From: an uncultured Pseudomonadales bacterium
Lineage (GTDB): Bacteria; Pseudomonadota; Gammaproteobacteria; Pseudomonadales; Azotimanducaceae
DNA: 64,000 nucleotides
Direction of reading: 5' to 3'
NCBI GenBank assembly: GCA_938036875.1
Contig: CALHVX010000067.1
Span: 1 to 64,000, forward strand
The notes under the pieces were generated by a model. The model was not told the origin of the DNA, searched no databases, and was given only the letters and a program-made list of their open reading frames with translations. A program made the position numbers and the translations under genes. Shown here piece after piece: positions 49,384 through 57,513 of the stretch; positions within the stretch are counted from its first letter, which is position 1; every line of letters starts with the position of its first letter.

Positions 49384-49696
49384 GCAGTATCTCCTCAGAT
49401 TCCTACGGTTAGCGATGTGATTTTCGCGTACAACTCACAGTGACTCAATTCACCAGCTCATCTACATGAACAAACTGCGACCTATCTCGCCCAAGTTCGG
49501 ATTTCGCTAACCAAGTTTTCGAAAACATCGTGTTTTCTATCTTTCGATTCAACACGCCACTTTCGACCTAACTTGCTAGCTCCACTCGGCTTGTTTGAGG
49601 AGCCTTAATTCATCAATTCAAGATTGACTTAGAAATTTAGTCATGCAACCCAAAAATCGGATCGAATAATAGTTAAATCAAAAAAAAAAATCACTA
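49384..49696. other. AT-rich region between adk and the H1-like gene (313 bp)
   Basis: No gene is seen. It must hold the promoter and 5' leader of the H1-like gene. It contains a perfect 12-bp palindrome GTTTTCGAAAAC at 49515-49526. Next to the adk stop there is a run of A (T on the minus strand) at 49681-49690 that may help end adk transcription, though no good stem precedes it. Confidence 0.5.
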
Positions 49697-50344
49697 TTAG
49701 TTTTGCAACAATTTTCTTATCTGATTCTGGATATTTTTCACTTCATCGGTTCCATTTACAGAGACATAGCGCACAGACCCGGAAGTTGCGGCCGCTTGAT
49801 AGAACTCTACAAGCGGATGTGTCTGCGCGTGATACACCGATAACCGCTCGCGCACAGTGGCCTCTTTGTCGTCTTCTCGTTGCACCAACGGTTCACCCGT
49901 TTCGTCGTCAAACCCTGCTTTTTTAGGGGGATTAAACGTTTCATGGTAAGTGCGACCCGACTCAAGATGCACTCGACGACCACTCATACGAGCAACGATA
50001 TCGTCGTCTGGAACGTCTAGTTCTACGATAAAATCTAGTTCAATATTTGCGTTGCGCAAGGCTTCCGCTTGAACAATCGTGCGCGGAAATCCGTCAAATA
50101 AGAACCCAGATGCACAATCTGGCTGCAAAATTCTTTCTTCAACTAATGCAATTATTATTTCATCTGACACCAATCCGCCCGAATCCATGACCTGTTTGAC
50201 GCGTAAACCCAATTCACTTTGCGCTGCAACCGCCGCTCGCAACATGTCGCCGGTGGAGATTTGGGGAATATTGAAGGTCTCACAAATGAACCGGGCTTGC
50301 GTACCTTTGCCTGCACCAGGCGGCCCCAATAGTATAATTTTCAT
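49697..50344 (-). CDS. adk: Adenylate kinase
   Basis: Adk interconverts ATP + AMP and 2 ADP. The P-loop [10 protein letters not shown] begins at residue 7. The AMP-binding segment [11 protein letters not shown] and [14 protein letters not shown] are intact. The LID (about 122-160, [16 protein letters not shown]) lacks zinc cysteines, as in enteric and Pseudomonas enzymes. Length 215 aa. The coding sequence ends in three different in-frame stops in a row (TAA TAG TGA). Confidence 0.98.
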   Translation of the reverse strand: MKIILLGPPGAGKGTQARFICETFNIPQISTGDMLRAAVAAQSELGLRVKQVMDSGGLVSDEIIIALVEERILQPDCASGFLFDGFPRTIVQAEALRNANIELDFIVELDVPDDDIVARMSGRRVHLESGRTYHETFNPPKKAGFDDETGEPLVQREDDKEATVRERLSVYHAQTHPLVEFYQAAATSGSVRYVSVNGTDEVKNIQNQIRKLLQN

Positions 50345-50388
50345 GCAACTCTCCTTTGCTTAAGTGTTTTACGAGCCAAAACGCCAAT

Positions 50389-52527
50389 TTAAGCGCATTT
50401 GGTGTCCGTAACATCTGGAATTTCAGCTAATAAGTCTAAAACTTGTGCCAATACCAACAAATTGGCCTCACGAACTTCGACTTCTATCAATGCACCCCGA
50501 CTAATCGCGGTGCTGTTTGGGTTTTTTTGCTCACTATCCGCACGCGCATTGCTAGAAATGATGCCAACTTCGTAGCGACTTAACAGCATTGCAACATCTC
50601 GTAACAAGCCGTCACGGTTTGCCGCGAATATTTGTAGGCGGCTGCCTTCACTTTCGCCCTGTAACTCAGGTAACAACGATAATTGTTGCTCCTGCAGCCC
50701 TAATATTGCCTCCACAACCAACAAGCATTGTACTTCTGCACGACCTACCGAACGCCAAAGTTCAGCCGGCTCGGTGTAACCGAAAGTTACACAAATGCGG
50801 GTAAGCACCTTTGGCGTTAACTCAATGGTGACCAAACTACCCAAACGCTGCAGCAAACGCCGCACTAAGATCTCACCTTCCTCGGCGATCTGCGCATCGC
50901 CAAGCGCACGTAAGGCTTCTCGAATTTTGCCTTGAGCTCGCGCAGTTGTTGCCATCTTCAGATGCGGCTCAAGCCATCGACGGGGAACCTGGGTGCGGCT
51001 GGAATCTGTTAGCACCTCAACACGCTGCCCGCTAACCAAGGGTTCGTTGAGTGCCACTTGACGCCCATCTACCTTAGCGCCATAACACTGATGCCCAATG
51101 TTGGTGTGCAACCGATAGGCAAAATCGACTGGGGTGGCACCGGCCGCAAGATCGATAACATGCCCTTGTGGAGTGTAGACAAACAAACGCTGCTCGCTTA
51201 TTTGAGCAGACAACAGCTGGGTGAGATCCTGAGTCCAACTGGAGGCTTCGTGCATTTCTAGTGCCTGGCGCATCCAGTCCATCTTCTGTGCATAGCGTTG
51301 ATCGTCCAGCGCATCAGGCGCGGCATCACCCTCTTGTGCTTTGTAGGCCCAATGCGCACAAACGCCTAACTCCGCCTCTCGATGCATTTCGTGGGTGCGA
51401 ATTTGTACCTCTAAAGTACGCCCCTGATCATCGCTCACCGCGGTATGGATCGACTGGTAGCCATTGTCCTTAGCCATGGCGATGTAGTCATCAAACTCGC
51501 TTGGAATGTGTGCCCAGTGATTGTGGATCATGCCCAGTGCGGTGTAGCACTGCGCAATATCCGGAACCAAAATACGCACCGCAGAAACATCGTAAACCTG
51601 TTCGAAGCTAAGCTTTTTGGAGCGCATCTTGCGCCAGATGCTATAGATGTGTTTCGCTCGGCCTTGAACTTCCGCATCTAAACCCACCGCCTGCAAGCGA
51701 CTTTGAATGTCACGAGCCAACTCTTCAACACGCACCTCTCGCTCGGAGCGCCGACCACCTAACTGACCGGCGATATCATGATAGGCCTGTGGATCTAGGT
51801 AGCGTAGCGCTAAGTCTTCCAACTCCCACTTTAGCTGTCGTATCCCAAGTCGGGAAGCCAAAGGGGCAAACACCAACTCTGTTTCTTTGGCGATTCGTTG
51901 CTGGCGCGCAGGCGCAGCCTCTTTAGCCCAACGCAGTGCCACCACCCGCTCAGCAAGCTTCAGCACCGCCACGCGCACATCATTGATCATGGCTATCAGC
52001 ATGGCACGCACGTTAGCGATCTGGTCCCGCTCTTCATTGGTTTGCAGTGCTGTGCTGTGCGTCTCTAGCAGGCTGGTGGTGGCGAGCTGGAGCACGTCGC
52101 TCAATAGCGCGGTCGCCGCTGGCCCAATCAGTTCGGTCGCCTGATCGATGCTTAGTCGCTCGGCCCTTACCGCGTGGTAGACCAGGGCTGCTAAGATAGA
52201 ATCTGTATCGAGATTTAGCTGTGCGGCAATCTCCGCGATATCACTACCAATGGCTAGATCATCGGTTTGCGCATTGGCATCAAATGCACCACTGCTAATG
52301 GGCAACTTAGGCTTGGTGCTGTTGGTTGATACTAATGTTGGTGCCATTTGTGCAAGTCGCGCGGCCACGGCGTCTATACGCTGTGTATCTAACCCAGGGT
52401 ATTGGGTTGCGCTCAACCAACGCAACCTCCGGCTAGCAGGAGTTGCCAACGGCGCTTTTGGGCGTCGGCTAACCACGACGAAACATCCCGAAGGTTTCAA
52501 CATGTGCAGTCTGTGGAAACATATCAA
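50389..52527 (-). CDS. relA: RelA-type (p)ppGpp synthetase lacking the zinc-finger domain
   Basis: RelA makes (p)ppGpp on stalled ribosomes. The pseudo-hydrolase domain (about 95-250) lacks the HD metal site. The synthetase (about 280-395) has GRAKHIYSIWRKM, YDVSAVRIL, the EFDD motif of monofunctional RelA and YQSIHTAV. TGS (about 446-508) has TPQGHVIDLAAGATPVDFAYRLHT. The alpha-helical region runs about 520-612 and a C-terminal ACT domain about 628-712. The zinc-finger/CC domain (usual CCQP...HR.DC) that should lie between the last two is absent: helices pass straight to ACT. The first 59 nt overlap rlmD. ATG 52503 is an alternative start. Confidence 0.93.
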   Translation of the reverse strand: MICFHRLHMLKPSGCFVVVSRRPKAPLATPASRRLRWLSATQYPGLDTQRIDAVAARLAQMAPTLVSTNSTKPKLPISSGAFDANAQTDDLAIGSDIAEIAAQLNLDTDSILAALVYHAVRAERLSIDQATELIGPAATALLSDVLQLATTSLLETHSTALQTNEERDQIANVRAMLIAMINDVRVAVLKLAERVVALRWAKEAAPARQQRIAKETELVFAPLASRLGIRQLKWELEDLALRYLDPQAYHDIAGQLGGRRSEREVRVEELARDIQSRLQAVGLDAEVQGRAKHIYSIWRKMRSKKLSFEQVYDVSAVRILVPDIAQCYTALGMIHNHWAHIPSEFDDYIAMAKDNGYQSIHTAVSDDQGRTLEVQIRTHEMHREAELGVCAHWAYKAQEGDAAPDALDDQRYAQKMDWMRQALEMHEASSWTQDLTQLLSAQISEQRLFVYTPQGHVIDLAAGATPVDFAYRLHTNIGHQCYGAKVDGRQVALNEPLVSGQRVEVLTDSSRTQVPRRWLEPHLKMATTARAQGKIREALRALGDAQIAEEGEILVRRLLQRLGSLVTIELTPKVLTRICVTFGYTEPAELWRSVGRAEVQCLLVVEAILGLQEQQLSLLPELQGESEGSRLQIFAANRDGLLRDVAMLLSRYEVGIISSNARADSEQKNPNSTAISRGALIEVEVREANLLVLAQVLDLLAEIPDVTDTKCA

Positions 52528-53860
52528 ATATCCCTACTTGCTCTAGTGTAAAGCCAGCTCCCTGCAACACTTTAGCATCATCCGCAAAACTCACCGGGTT
52601 GCAGGACACATAGGCAACATCCGACAGCTGGGCTAACGCGCGTGAGGCCAACCAACTCGACAGTGCAGGTCCAGCCCCGCTTCGGGGTGGGTCCAGCAAC
52701 ATCGCCTTTGGTTGTTTGGTTGGGTTAGCATCCATAAGCCAGCCAAGGTTCTGCGCCCCGGCGGCTTTTGGTTCAAACAGCGCGCTGGCCTCTTTGCTAT
52801 ATAAATCCATCGCTACAAATTGGCTGTTGCGAGCAAGGCCGTTACGCTGCGCATTTGCCTGGGCGCGAGCTACCGATGACTCCGACCCTTCTATGCCCAG
52901 CACCTGGGCACCGCGCTGAGCCAAGGGCAGCGAAAAATTGCCAATGCCACAAAACATATCCAACACGCGCGCCCCAGCTAGAGGCGCAAGCTGCGCCACC
53001 ACACAAGCAACCAACTGTTGATTCAGCGCGAGGTTTACTTGGGTAAAATCTAAGGCACCGAAACATAGATCAAGACCAAACTCGGGCAAACCGTAACTCA
53101 GCAGTCCTGCTTGCCAGCCATCCAGGCTGTGCAGCGTTGTTGGACCACCCGGCTGCAACAACACCGTTGCACCCGTGGTTAGCTCTAACGACTTGAGCTG
53201 CTGCAGATCCCCTATGCTCAGCGGCTCGAGATGGCGCACCACCACTTGCGGAGGGCCTTCACCGCTAGCCAACTCGATCTGTGGAATCGCATGCGCTATA
53301 GACAAACCCAGCAGGGTATTGCGCAGAGGCTCAACCAAGCGTGCTAAGTCAGCCGTTAGCGTTAAACACTGCTCCATACGCAACACACGCGACCCAAAGC
53401 TCTCACGAAACCCTAGCAACAGGTCGTCACCAAGTTTACGCACACCCAAACGCGCCTTGCTGCGATAGTGCAAACGCGGTCCGCTAATGGGCGCTCGGAG
53501 CTGTTGATAATCAACCCCGGCCCGAATCAGTTCATCCAGCAACAGCTGCTGCTTGTGCCGCAATTGCTGCGCGTAATCCATGTGCTGCAGAGCACAACCA
53601 CCACAACGCGGGAAATGCGCGCAAGCTGGCGTTACCCGTTCCGGGCTAAGCTCCTCAAACGCTTGGGCTTCGGCCCAAAATTGTCCGCGCCGACGCTTAT
53701 GAATTCGCGCGGTCACCTTCTCGCCGGGCAAACTACCTTTGATCAGCACCTCGCGCACCTTAGCCTGCTCGTTGGCTTGAAAATTTGCCAGGCCGAACCC
53801 GTCTGCAGATAGCGCCGTAATCTCAAACAAGGTGTCTTGTGGAATACGTGTACGACTCAA
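52469..53860 (-). CDS. rlmD: 23S rRNA (uracil(1939)-C(5))-methyltransferase RlmD
   Basis: RlmD methylates U1939 of 23S rRNA and carries a [4Fe-4S] cluster. Cluster cysteines are visible at C80, C86 and C89 (CAHFPRCGGC), with a fourth in RMEQCLTL. A TRAM domain lies N-terminally, and the methyltransferase has LDMFCGIGNFSLPLA, LLDPPRSGAGP and the catalytic YVSCNPVSFADD. Length 463 aa. The start is TTG 53860, overlapping the recO stop as TTGA. Its 3' end overlaps relA. rlmD-relA adjacency is also known in Pseudomonas. Confidence 0.95.
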   Translation of the reverse strand: MSRTRIPQDTLFEITALSADGFGLANFQANEQAKVREVLIKGSLPGEKVTARIHKRRRGQFWAEAQAFEELSPERVTPACAHFPRCGGCALQHMDYAQQLRHKQQLLLDELIRAGVDYQQLRAPISGPRLHYRSKARLGVRKLGDDLLLGFRESFGSRVLRMEQCLTLTADLARLVEPLRNTLLGLSIAHAIPQIELASGEGPPQVVVRHLEPLSIGDLQQLKSLELTTGATVLLQPGGPTTLHSLDGWQAGLLSYGLPEFGLDLCFGALDFTQVNLALNQQLVACVVAQLAPLAGARVLDMFCGIGNFSLPLAQRGAQVLGIEGSESSVARAQANAQRNGLARNSQFVAMDLYSKEASALFEPKAAGAQNLGWLMDANPTKQPKAMLLDPPRSGAGPALSSWLASRALAQLSDVAYVSCNPVSFADDAKVLQGAGFTLEQVGIFDMFPQTAHVETFGMFRRG

Positions 53861-54579
53861 GGCTGCATCTCCTTACCCTGGGAAGCTCGAGGTGGAAGCA
53901 GCTCACGGCTGCGCAACGGCGCATACCCCAAATGCGGCTCCAGCGCTCGCTGAAATATACGTTGAGCAACCGCCCTGGTCCGGCCAGAGCCGTAGTCTGC
54001 GTTGGCAATCGCCAACAAATGGGCGCCAGCATAGCGCTCCAGCGGCGCCCCCTCTTCCAAGGACAGCTCAAAGCCAATACTCGGCTCAAAGCCATACCAT
54101 TGATCTTTTTGAATTCGAGCGCCACTAACCGCATCTTGCGAAAAATCGATGCCAAATCCGAGCTCGGTGAGCAACGTGTGTTCAAACGGGCGCAATACTG
54201 AGCTTGTCGGCTGTCCATCACCTAGTAGCGCAATGCTCTCGCAAGCGCTAGCAAAGATCAGGGGTACCGGTTCGCGCTCTCGCACCAAACGCACAACCAG
54301 TTCAACTATGTAGTAGGCGGCTGCCGCCGCCTCACCATTGAGCCAGTGAGCACGAACATCGTTGAGACGGGTCAAGGTCATCACCTCGCCGCGGCCGAAC
54401 CAGCTCGCCTTGAGCAGGCTAAACACTTGTAGATTGTTACCCTGCTTGCTGCCCCGCGCATCCTTGCGGACCGCACTGATACGGCCTTCATTTAGGGTCA
54501 GCATATCGACCATCAGAGCATTATCTTCGTAGGGCCGGGTATGCAGAACCAAGGTTGGTTCGTCAGTGACCCTTGTCAT
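53857..54579 (-). CDS. recO: DNA repair protein RecO
   Basis: RecO loads RecA on SSB-coated single-stranded DNA with RecR. The start was set at ATG 54579 (MTRVTDEPTLVLHTRPYEDN), which gives a normal 240 aa protein. The frame extends further upstream but only within era. The OB-fold start and helical C-terminal half fit RecO. No zinc-finger cysteines are seen, as in E. coli. It overlaps the end of era by 17 bp and the rlmD start by 4. The rnc-era-recO order is conserved. pdxJ and acpS, which usually follow recO, are replaced here by rlmD-relA. Confidence 0.93.
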   Translation of the reverse strand: MTRVTDEPTLVLHTRPYEDNALMVDMLTLNEGRISAVRKDARGSKQGNNLQVFSLLKASWFGRGEVMTLTRLNDVRAHWLNGEAAAAAYYIVELVVRLVREREPVPLIFASACESIALLGDGQPTSSVLRPFEHTLLTELGFGIDFSQDAVSGARIQKDQWYGFEPSIGFELSLEEGAPLERYAGAHLLAIANADYGSGRTRAVAQRIFQRALEPHLGYAPLRSRELLPPRASQGKEMQP

Positions 54580-55531
54580 AACCAAACTGCAGCAAGGCCC
54601 GAGTATCATTGGTCCAATTGGGCTTAATTTTGACCCACAGGCGCAGCATGACTTTACGCTGTAGGAGCGTTTCAATATCTTCGCGCGCCGCCTGTCCAAT
54701 CTGCTTTAGGCGTTCACCCTGCTTACCAATAACAATGCGTTTCTGCCCTTGTCGTTCAACAAAGATGTTGGCTGCAATATCTACTATGTGCGGCTGCTCT
54801 TGATACATCTCAATGACCACCGTGGCCCGGTGCGGCAGTTCGTCACCCAACTGACGCATCAGCTTTTCACGGACTATTTCAGAAACCAAAAACCGCTCAG
54901 ACTGATCGGTAATCTGGTCTGCATCAAACATATGTGGAGCTACAGGCAGACGTTCAAAAACCGCTTCACGCAACACATCCAGACCGGACCCGTGCAAAGC
55001 GGAAATAGGAAAAAATTCACTGAACACTTCTCGGGCTTGCAGCTTAGCAAGTGCAGGCAGCAACGCTTGCTTGTCTTCAAGACGATCAATCTTATTTAGG
55101 GCAACCACTTTATGCGCGCCGCAGCTAGCAACCTGACGCAGAACAAATTCATCCTCTTGCGTGAACTTATCTTGCTCTAACAACATGACCACAATATCGA
55201 CGTCTTGCAGTGCGCTGGTGGCACTCTTAACCATATGCCGATTGATACCTCGACCTTCGTGCGCATGAATTCCCGGGGTATCAACGTAGATCGCCTGAAA
55301 ATCTCCGCGGGTATCGATGCCTAGCAAATTGTGGCGAGTGGTCTGTGGCTTGCGCGAGGTGATGCTGAGCTTTTGGCCAAGCAAGTGATTCAGCAAGGTT
55401 GATTTGCCCACATTCGGCCGCCCAACCAAGGCAACCAATCCGCACCGCTTGGAGCCCACAATCGGATTGCCTTGCTGCGGCTTATCTGGAGACTCGTTCA
55501 ACCTGCTGCCCTCACGCTTGCGTTCGTTCAA
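54563..55531 (-). CDS. era: GTPase Era
   Basis: Era is an essential GTPase that binds the 3' end of 16S rRNA during 30S assembly. G motifs are VGRPNVGKSTLL (G1 at 37-44), the effector region SRKPQTTRHNLLG, DTPGIHAHEGRG, and LNKID. A KH domain lies at about 230-320 (VERQGQKRIVIGKQGERLKQIG). The listed TTG start lies within rnc and gives about 25 extra charged residues. GTG at residue 25 would match other Era starts better. Confidence 0.96.
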   Translation of the reverse strand: MNERKREGSRLNESPDKPQQGNPIVGSKRCGLVALVGRPNVGKSTLLNHLLGQKLSITSRKPQTTRHNLLGIDTRGDFQAIYVDTPGIHAHEGRGINRHMVKSATSALQDVDIVVMLLEQDKFTQEDEFVLRQVASCGAHKVVALNKIDRLEDKQALLPALAKLQAREVFSEFFPISALHGSGLDVLREAVFERLPVAPHMFDADQITDQSERFLVSEIVREKLMRQLGDELPHRATVVIEMYQEQPHIVDIAANIFVERQGQKRIVIGKQGERLKQIGQAAREDIETLLQRKVMLRLWVKIKPNWTNDTRALLQFGYDKGH

Positions 55532-56210
55532 TCAAAATCGCTGCTGCCGCCTGCTCTGCCGCTCGACGACTTGAACCTGATCCTTCGCTCGACCAATCCA
55601 GCTCGTCCACTGTGCAACGCACCGTAAATTCTTGGGCGTGTGCCGCGCCGCCAACCTGCTCAATACTATACTTGGGCAAACCGAGACCACGCCCCTGCAG
55701 ATACTCCTGCAAACGTGTCTTGCTATCTTTTGCCATCGTGGGGTCTAAGGTTAAGTACAACTGTGCAAACAAACGGTTGATCACCTGGCTTGTTGGCTCC
55801 GCGCCAGTATCTTGGTAGATGGCCCCTAACACCGCTTCAAACCCATCCGCCAACACCGAGTCTCGCTGGTGCCCGCCAGTGTTTCGCTCGCCAACTCCTA
55901 ACAATATTGCCTCACCTAAGTTGAGTTCACGAGCGAGTTGGGCCAGCGTTTCTTTGCGCACTAACTGCGCACGTAACAAGGTAAGTACCGCTTCGGTTTG
56001 ACCCTCAAACTGCTGGTAAAGTTGTGCAGCAACCGTAAAACCCAACACCGCATCGCCCAAAAATTCAAGGCGTTCATTGTGCAACGAGTCAAAACTCTTG
56101 TGGGTCAACGCCTGCCGCAACAGGGCGGGCGTTTGAAACTCGTAACCTAGCTGACGCTGCAGTCGCAGCTCTGCCTGGGCTTGGCCCTGGGGGAGTTTGT
56201 TGGTTGCCAA
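55512..56210 (-). CDS. rnc: Ribonuclease III
   Basis: RNase III cuts double-stranded RNA, including rRNA precursors. The catalytic signature HNERLEFLGDAVLGFTV lies at about 44-60, with the later DGFEAVLGAIYQDTG acidic residues. A double-stranded RNA-binding domain is C-terminal (about 155-230: TRLQEYLQGRGLGLPKYSI). Length 232 aa. It lies 6 bp after the DUF4845 gene and its 3' end overlaps era by 20 bp. Confidence 0.97.
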   Translation of the reverse strand: MATNKLPQGQAQAELRLQRQLGYEFQTPALLRQALTHKSFDSLHNERLEFLGDAVLGFTVAAQLYQQFEGQTEAVLTLLRAQLVRKETLAQLARELNLGEAILLGVGERNTGGHQRDSVLADGFEAVLGAIYQDTGAEPTSQVINRLFAQLYLTLDPTMAKDSKTRLQEYLQGRGLGLPKYSIEQVGGAAHAQEFTVRCTVDELDWSSEGSGSSRRAAEQAAAAILIERTQA

Positions 56211-56216
56211 GATGGG

Positions 56217-56687
56217 CTAGCGAAACTCGAATTCGTCGTTGAACACAAGTATGGCATCTACGTTGTAAAGCATAGGCTCTCGAACCTCGTAGTTCACCTT
56301 CAACTTGGTATGCCCTTTGGTGCGTTCGATTTCGATTATCTCTGATGCATCTAAATCGTAGAGCGTATTAATCTTGAATCGCTTCTTAAGCAGCTCACGA
56401 ATCTGGCGCTTCTCCATTTGATGCACGGTATTGGTTCCAAGGCCAGATATGATGGTAGAAACGGTGCGATGATTCATATAGTGGGGCCCTAAGCGCAAAG
56501 CTAAAGTGATAACCACAGAAACCAGCACCAACACCGTGATGTAGCCCCAAAAGCCCATACCCAATTGCTTGCTCGGCAAGCCGGCTAGCGGCGCCTTAGC
56601 GAATACCCGCGATGTTTGGCCTGAGAGCGTTGCAGAGCTCAATGTTGAAGTGGTCAATAAAGGGGCAGATGACAAATGATTTTGCAT
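56217..56687 (-). CDS. DUF4845 single-pass membrane protein
   Basis: This small protein of unknown function is encoded between lepB and rnc, where Pseudomonas also has a DUF4845 gene. One transmembrane helix lies at about residues 47-65 (WGYITVLVLVSVVITLALR), followed by a predicted extracytoplasmic domain ending VDAILVFNDEFEFR. The first 43 residues, Ser/Thr/Leu-rich, may not be translated because ATG at residue 44 (56558) fits the family start better. Conserved linkage suggests a role tied to LepB or membrane protein processing, but this is only context. Confidence 0.87.
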   Translation of the reverse strand: MQNHLSSAPLLTTSTLSSATLSGQTSRVFAKAPLAGLPSKQLGMGFWGYITVLVLVSVVITLALRLGPHYMNHRTVSTIISGLGTNTVHQMEKRQIRELLKKRFKINTLYDLDASEIIEIERTKGHTKLKVNYEVREPMLYNVDAILVFNDEFEFR

Positions 56688-56708
56688 CGTTAGTATCCTC
56701 GCTATCCG

Positions 56709-57470
56709 TTAAAACCAGGTGTTACGACTGAAGGTCGGCAGATGCCAACCCGGTTCTTTGTGCATCCAAACAGCAACGGCTTTGCCCACGATATTTTTCT
56801 CTTCGGCAAAACCCCAACCTCGACTGTCGTCGCTCAAACCGCGATTATCACCCATCATAAAATAGGAATCCGCTGGCACCGTCCACTCCCCTGCTTCATC
56901 AAGCTTGTGGGGGTATCGATAGAGACGATGACCACCATCACCTAAGTCTTCAGAATACTCATGCACTGGCCAACGCCGACCGGAAGGCGATAGCGACTCG
57001 TGCTCGGCAACCAGCTCGTACTCCATACGCTCGCCATTAACATACAGCGCTTTGTTGACGTAGCGGATGTGATCACCAGGCAGGCCCACCACTCGCTTGA
57101 TGAAATAGCGTTCATCATGCGGTGGCACAAACACCATGACATCACCGCGCGCAGGCTTGCCTACGTCTAACACCTTTGTCTTAAAGACCGGCAGTCTCAG
57201 TCCATAGGCATATTTATTGACAAGTATGAAGTCCCCAACTTCAAGCGTTGGCACCATCGAAGCGGAAGGGATTTGATAAGGTTCGGCAAGAAAACTTCTT
57301 AAAATAAGGACAAGCAGCAACACGGGGAAAAAAGACCGGGCGTACTCAACCAATACCGGGTCTTCTGCGTCAGGGTCCCGCTTGGCTCGAAACGCTAGCG
57401 AATCAACAAGCCAAATCATCCCACTGATCAGCACAGCCCAGCTTAGCCAAAGGGGAAAATCGATATCCAT
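56709..57470 (-). CDS. lepB: Signal peptidase I
   Basis: LepB removes signal peptides from exported proteins. The Ser/Lys dyad is visible: S71 in IPSASMVPTLEVGD and K125 in ERYFIKRVVGLPGD. Two N-terminal membrane helices (about 8-25 and 47-62) flank a cytoplasmic loop. Box E is YFMMGDNRGLSDDSRGWGF. Length 253 aa. It follows lepA after 43 bp, the standard lepA-lepB pairing. Confidence 0.97.
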   Translation of the reverse strand: MDIDFPLWLSWAVLISGMIWLVDSLAFRAKRDPDAEDPVLVEYARSFFPVLLLVLILRSFLAEPYQIPSASMVPTLEVGDFILVNKYAYGLRLPVFKTKVLDVGKPARGDVMVFVPPHDERYFIKRVVGLPGDHIRYVNKALYVNGERMEYELVAEHESLSPSGRRWPVHEYSEDLGDGGHRLYRYPHKLDEAGEWTVPADSYFMMGDNRGLSDDSRGWGFAEEKNIVGKAVAVWMHKEPGWHLPTFSRNTWF

Positions 57471-57513
57471 GAACCCAAACCTTTACGAGTTAGCGGCCAA
57501 CGCACTGCTGTCG

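Noticed and set aside
48743-49420. Long plus-strand open frame of 225 codons rich in Leu, Val, Phe and Ala opposite the H1-like gene
   Set aside because: It is the mirror of the Lys/Arg/Ala/Thr repeat codons, which rarely give stops on the other strand. It has no family match, and the minus-strand gene has a strong ribosome-binding site.
54580-54699. Longer recO frame starting inside era
   Set aside because: RecO homology starts at ATG 54579. The added 40 residues are Cys/Lys-rich shadow sequence of era.
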